A stretch of DNA of 10,194 nt from assembly GCA_004151065.3 (NCBI GenBank), contig NWUY0304357160.1:1-10194 (forward strand), read 5' to 3'. The translations under genes and the position numbers were made by a program. The notes under the pieces are model-generated. The model was not told the DNA's origin. It did no database searches and saw nothing but the letters and a program-made list of their open reading frames with translations. This document shows positions 7,373 to 10,194 of the stretch, piece by piece. How positions within the stretch are numbered: the first letter of the stretch is position 1; each line of letters begins with the position of its first letter. This stretch comes from Larix sibirica (taxonomy: Eukaryota > Streptophyta > Pinopsida > Pinales > Pinaceae).

Positions 7373-8282
7373 AGCTTGATTGTTGTCCATAAGGACCAAC
7401 AATAGGCATTTCTAAGGGATTGTTTTCCTGTTGTAACACATAAGGTAGTGTGGTGGTGTCAAATTCCACCTACCCTCCTCTTTGTGTCATTTTCATGCAT
7501 GACTTTTTGCTTTTCCTTTTTTTTAGCTTAGTATAGTTAGTTTTTCTAATCTGTTTAAGTAGTGATTAGACAAATTTGATTTCAGTTGGAAGGAATTTAA
7601 ATGCATGCTAAGTTGTAATGTTTAATCATTCATGCACATTGTAAGTCACTCACTTAATTTCAACTAAAAACCAATCATACACATTGTAATTAATTCCACA
7701 ATTAATTAAAATCAAACTCCCTAAAAGACGAAACGTTGGTGTCTATATTCCAAAGATTTGTCACTTGTGGGAGAATTCTACAAAGAAAGGAATCAACTAG
7801 GTAGTAACCATGGGAACTTGTCATCCTACACCCTTGATTGGTGTTAGTGTTGGACATACTCCCACAATTCCAATCTAGCCCCTTTCTCATGTGGAACCAC
7901 ACTTGACAATCCAGACTTGTTTCCACGTACCTCAAGTATATTGGAAACCCCCTTTCCCTTAACAAATTCAACTTGTAAAAAACAGTCGATCCCTGCACCA
8001 AGCAGGTTCACAATTCGATGCGCCTCCATTTAACAAATAAATTAAATCCTCGCCTTGGCAAGTTCACAATTTGGCTTTGCTTCTGCTTTCTAGTAAGTTA
8101 GTTAACATTTATTTTCTTATGGTAAAGTAATATTTAGCGTATCTTGCAAGATCTTCATGATTCCATTGTTGTATCATTTTTTAAAGAACTTGTTTATAAT
8201 TTATTTTATGCAGAAAGCTTTGAATTGCTCGTTAACTTATTTTTATTAGATTGCTTTCCTAGTGTAATTTATTAACTCCCAA
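7373..8282. other. Unassigned stretch with short repeats and weak minus-strand open frames
   Basis: Two overlapping minus-strand frames (7702-8001, 99 codons; 7844-8029, 61 codons) are open. The shorter has a protein-like composition (GLSSVVPHEKGARLELWEY) but I recognise no family and no splice or promoter context, so it is not called as a gene. A 9-bp inverted repeat of TAATTAATT lies at 7687-7708 in AT-rich sequence. GTTCACAATT recurs about 55 bases apart (8006-8015 and 8062-8071). The right part must include LTR sequence of the gypsy-type element that starts its leader at 8477, but the LTR start and TATA box could not be fixed. Confidence 0.35.
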
Positions 8283-8302
8283 GTCACCTTTTCCAAGGTG
8301 AC
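8283..8302 (+). other. Perfect 8-bp hairpin upstream of the gypsy PBS
   Basis: GTCACCTT (8283-8290) and AAGGTGAC (8295-8302) are perfect complements around a TTCC loop. The position, about 180 bases before the LTR end, would lie in the R-U5 part of the element RNA. Structured R-U5 RNA is common in retroelements, but the role here is inferred. Confidence 0.65.
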
Positions 8303-8336
8303 CATCCTAGATTTTGATAGGGTCTACCTCCCTTCG

Positions 8337-8366
8337 CTTTTGTTTAGGATTTGGCCTAAGCAAAAG
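8337..8366 (+). other. 12-bp hairpin upstream of the gypsy PBS
   Basis: CTTTTGTTTAGG (8337-8348) pairs with CCTAAGCAAAAG (8355-8366), all Watson-Crick except one G-U wobble, around the 6-base loop ATTTGG. It follows the 8283-8302 hairpin by 34 bases. Conserved pairing despite a decayed neighbourhood suggests a structural RNA element of the LTR. A weaker pairing of CGAGT (8370-8374) with ACTCG (8398-8402) follows. Confidence 0.7.
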
Positions 8367-8470
8367 AGTCGAGTGTTGTGGTGATAGTGGGCACCCAACT
8401 CGTTGAATTTCCCCCAAGGCCACTCTCATTGGATTGATATTTTTCTCATGTTCATATGCGGATATAAGGA

Positions 8471-8497
8471 GCAACATTTTGGCGCCACTTCGGAGGA
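8471..8497 (+). mobile_element. End of a Ty3/gypsy 5' LTR and tRNA-Asp-like primer-binding site
   Basis: GCAACA (8471-8476) gives a CA LTR end. After TTT, TGGCGCCACTTCGGAGGA (8480-8497) matches the common plant gypsy PBS TGGCGCCGTTGCCGGGGA, complementary to tRNA-Asp, at 13 of 18 positions, including the first seven, which pair with the CCA end of the tRNA. The gypsy gag begins about 260 bases downstream, a normal leader length, which supports the assignment. The mismatches may reflect decay or use of a different tRNA. Confidence 0.65.
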
Positions 8498-8622
8498 TAA
8501 AATATTTTTATCACTTGGGATTTTGCTTTTTCTTGTTTTTCACTTTGTTTGATGAATCTTTTAGAGTAGATATTTAATATTTCATCTCGAGAATCCACTT
8601 AGTTCAAATCCAAACAATTATC

Positions 8623-8713
8623 CTACAAGAATAAACAATCAAGGCATGTTCCCTTTTTCTCCTGAACCCCAAAGGATTCTAAGGAAAAGATTGAATAGGG
8701 ATTATTCTTGTAG
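8623..8713 (+). other. 12-bp perfect inverted repeat in the gag leader
   Basis: CTACAAGAATAA (8623-8634) and TTATTCTTGTAG (8702-8713) are perfect complements separated by 67 bases, between the PBS and the first gag Met. In RNA they could close a large stem-loop just upstream of gag, where retroelements often carry packaging or dimerisation structures. That function is inference. Chance pairing of 12 bases within so short a distance is unlikely but possible in AT-rich DNA. Confidence 0.6.
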
Positions 8714-8758
8714 AACACTTAATCAATTAGGATTGGATCTATCTTGGATATCTATCTA

Positions 8759-9943
8759 ATGTTTATAGATAGTTCTGCTAATTATTTTATAATGGATGGC
8801 ATATATGCTGCTTTATATTTTTTTGCTATTGTTGGTTACCCTCATGCCTTACCTGAAAAAGCAATAGATAAGCTTCCTACCTTCCAAGGACACAATGCTG
8901 TTTTTTCCAAGTCTCATATGAAAAAATTTGAAGCTTGTGTGCATAAGTGGATTGATAATACACATCAAGATGTGGCCATGAAATTATTTGTTTTTCCCTT
9001 AGAAAAGGATTCCTTGGAATGGTTCTCAAAGTTGGCTACAGGTGGTATTTCAACCTTGAAATATTTAAAAGAGGCCTTTATGGAAAGATGGGGAGAGAAA
9101 ATGGATAATTGACATTTATTAGCATCTCTTAATACCATCAAAATAAATAAGAATGAGACTATTGAGGAATTCAATAAAATATTTAATGATATAGTCTCTA
9201 AATTACCAACAGCTATTAAGCCTCCTCCTACTTCCATTTTGACCCATTTCATTGAGTCTTTTAACAGAGAAATCAATTACAAATTAAGAGACAAAGATCC
9301 TCCATATCTCAAAGAATATCAAAAGATAGTTACTAAGATAAACAAGAACATGCAAAATTTGGGGAGGTCCAACTTGCCTAGTTTAGTTATAGGAATTACT
9401 TCTAGGTCCGATCCAAAGGCCAAATTAGTTGCAGTTGAGACTCATGAGTCACCTCATGAATCTATCAAATATTTGACAAAAGATCTTAAGAATATGGAAT
9501 CCAACCATGCCCAATAGATGAGGGAGATGCAAAACAAAATGATCCAAATGAAGAGATCCCATTAGAATAAGTTTCATCCCAAAGGAAATGAGAGGTGGCA
9601 AAGGAATCAGGGTCCCCATCAAGACTCAAGCCCACCTACTCAGTCGGATTCCACAAACTTGGTTGGGGATAAAAATATTCCTTTCTAGATGACATGCCAA
9701 GAGTTTCATGAAGAGTCCACTTGTTCCAACTATAGAAAGATTAATGATGAGGGATCCACTAATTATAATGGAAATAACTATGTTGGATTCCTAGAATACA
9801 TCAACACAATTGGAATGGCATACCCACTTGCCCGAAATCACATGGAGAAATTAAGGAAAGAAGCATGTGTTACACCTAAATCGCGTCATCATGAGACCTA
9901 TGTCAACTCAGTTCCTCGATCCCTGAAGTTTCCCCGACCATAA
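8759..9943 (+). pseudogene. gag: Ty3/gypsy gag with four internal stops, one continuous frame
   Basis: Gag builds the virus-like particle and binds element RNA. The frame is open from 8723. The first ATG is at 8759; another at about 8792 (MDG) is possible. The Retrotrans_gag core is clear: KFEACVHKWI, then KLFVFPLEKDSLEWF (LEWF at 9014-9025), then KEAFMERWGEK (ending at 9100). After a stop, the usual helical region follows, with NETIEEFNKIF, YKLRDKDP (9278-9301) and IDKN-like INKN. A basic linker leads to CQEFHEESTC (9695-9724), the last three ligands of a zinc knuckle; the codon where the first Cys should stand is TAG. Stops: TGA 9110-9112, TAG 9515-9517, 9563-9565 and 9686-9688; the frame ends with TAA at 9941-9943. 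No frameshift is needed over 1.2 kb, so decay is younger than in the copia relics. Protease and polymerase do not follow. Confidence 0.88.
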
Positions 9944-9983
9944 GTCATCTAGATCAAGTTTTTCACCCTTTGTCCACATTTCC

Positions 9984-10062
9984 TAGTTAGGTCGGTGCAT
10001 CTTGTCTTCCAGCAAGCAGCGCCTGACTAGGGTCGGCACATAGTGTCACATGTGAGCTGGCC
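9984..10062 (+). repeat. Pair of degenerate 41-bp tandem repeats
   Basis: GTTAGGTCGGTGCATCTTGTC (start 9986) and CTAGGGTCGGCACATAGTGTC (start 10027) align with the shared core GGTCGG at 9990-9995 and 10031-10036. The aligned 20 bases match at about 14 positions. Repeats of this kind are common in LTR U3 regions, in keeping with the TATA box downstream. Confidence 0.5.
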
Positions 10063-10138
10063 TTCGGTTCCCTAACCTCAAGGGAGGATCCCTTAGCCCT
10101 CTCCCCATGATCCTCAACCTACTCTATCCACTTGGTCC

Positions 10139-10146
10139 TATAAATA
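10139..10146 (+). promoter_or_regulatory. TATA box of the right-hand LTR-like region
   Basis: TATAAATA is a full plant TATA box, preceded by GGTCC and followed by CAAGAGCCCTCTCC. This arrangement is typical of gypsy LTR promoters in plants. Transcription would start near 10170, just inside the window. Confidence 0.65.
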
Positions 10147-10194
10147 CAAGAGCCCTCTCCATTCCAAAGGGAGGAAGGCTATAGCATCCATATG

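Larger units (their letters stand above)
9944..10194 (+). mobile_element. LTR-like promoter region, cut by the window end
   Basis: Directly after the gag frame the sequence becomes more GC- and pyrimidine-rich and holds a 41-bp repeat pair, an inverted repeat AAGGGA/TCCCTT (10080-10094), a TATA box and CT-rich sequence (GCCCTCTCCATTCC), the usual make-up of plant LTR U3 and R. TGTCACATG at 10044 could be an LTR start but is unproven. No polypurine tract is visible before it. It is either the 3' LTR of the gag element, which would then be a gag-only element, or the LTR of another element inserted or joined here. Sequence to the right would decide. Confidence 0.5.

Noticed and set aside
7687-7708. 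9-bp TAATTAATT inverted repeat as a MITE end or hairpin
   Set aside because: Low-complexity AT-rich sequence, with no matching terminal repeat or target-site duplication.
8965-9276. 103-codon minus-strand open frame
   Set aside because: It is antisense to the clear gypsy gag frame and is a shadow of it.

Overview
The window looks like repeat-derived nuclear DNA of a land plant with a large, retrotransposon-rich genome. The base composition is AT-rich. The retroelement gag relics, LTR-type promoters and primer-binding sites (PBS) are of plant Ty1/copia and Ty3/gypsy type, and there is a tRNA-derived SINE-like segment. A gymnosperm is a reasonable guess from the style of the repeats, but the sequence does not prove it. 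I see no intact host gene, rRNA, tRNA gene or CRISPR array, and no bacterial-style operon.

Layout from left to right. Positions 1-399 look like the end of a copia LTR. A copia-type PBS follows at 407-420 (11 of 12 bases match TGGTATCAGAGC). About 1 kb of unassigned AT-rich DNA leads to a frameshifted copia gag relic (1435-2090), whose UBN2-like core, LPxSY-like segment and zinc-knuckle start are in the right order. At 2487 a TGTTAGAATATAACA motif after a purine-rich stretch looks like an LTR start. It lies in an 820-bp stretch without a CpG that also holds two tandem-repeat families, one with telobox-like units. A SINE-like segment with A and B boxes lies on the minus strand near 3560-3660. 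A second, more decayed copia gag relic is at 4740-5160. Positions 5802-6554 look like a polypurine tract plus LTR, with promoter-proximal 32-bp repeats and a TATA-like box.

From about 8283 the best-preserved element begins: hairpins, an LTR end, a tRNA-Asp-like PBS (8480-8497), a leader, and a Ty3/gypsy gag (8759-9943) that keeps one frame for about 1.2 kb but has four internal stop codons. Instead of protease and polymerase, this gag is followed by another LTR-like promoter with a TATA box at 10139-10146, where the window ends.

Nothing here acts as a functioning gene set. The most notable pattern is three independent gag relics with no protease, integrase or reverse transcriptase that I could recognise. 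This fits nested and deleted elements or gag-only (TR-GAG-like) non-autonomous elements. I found no convincing new biological system.
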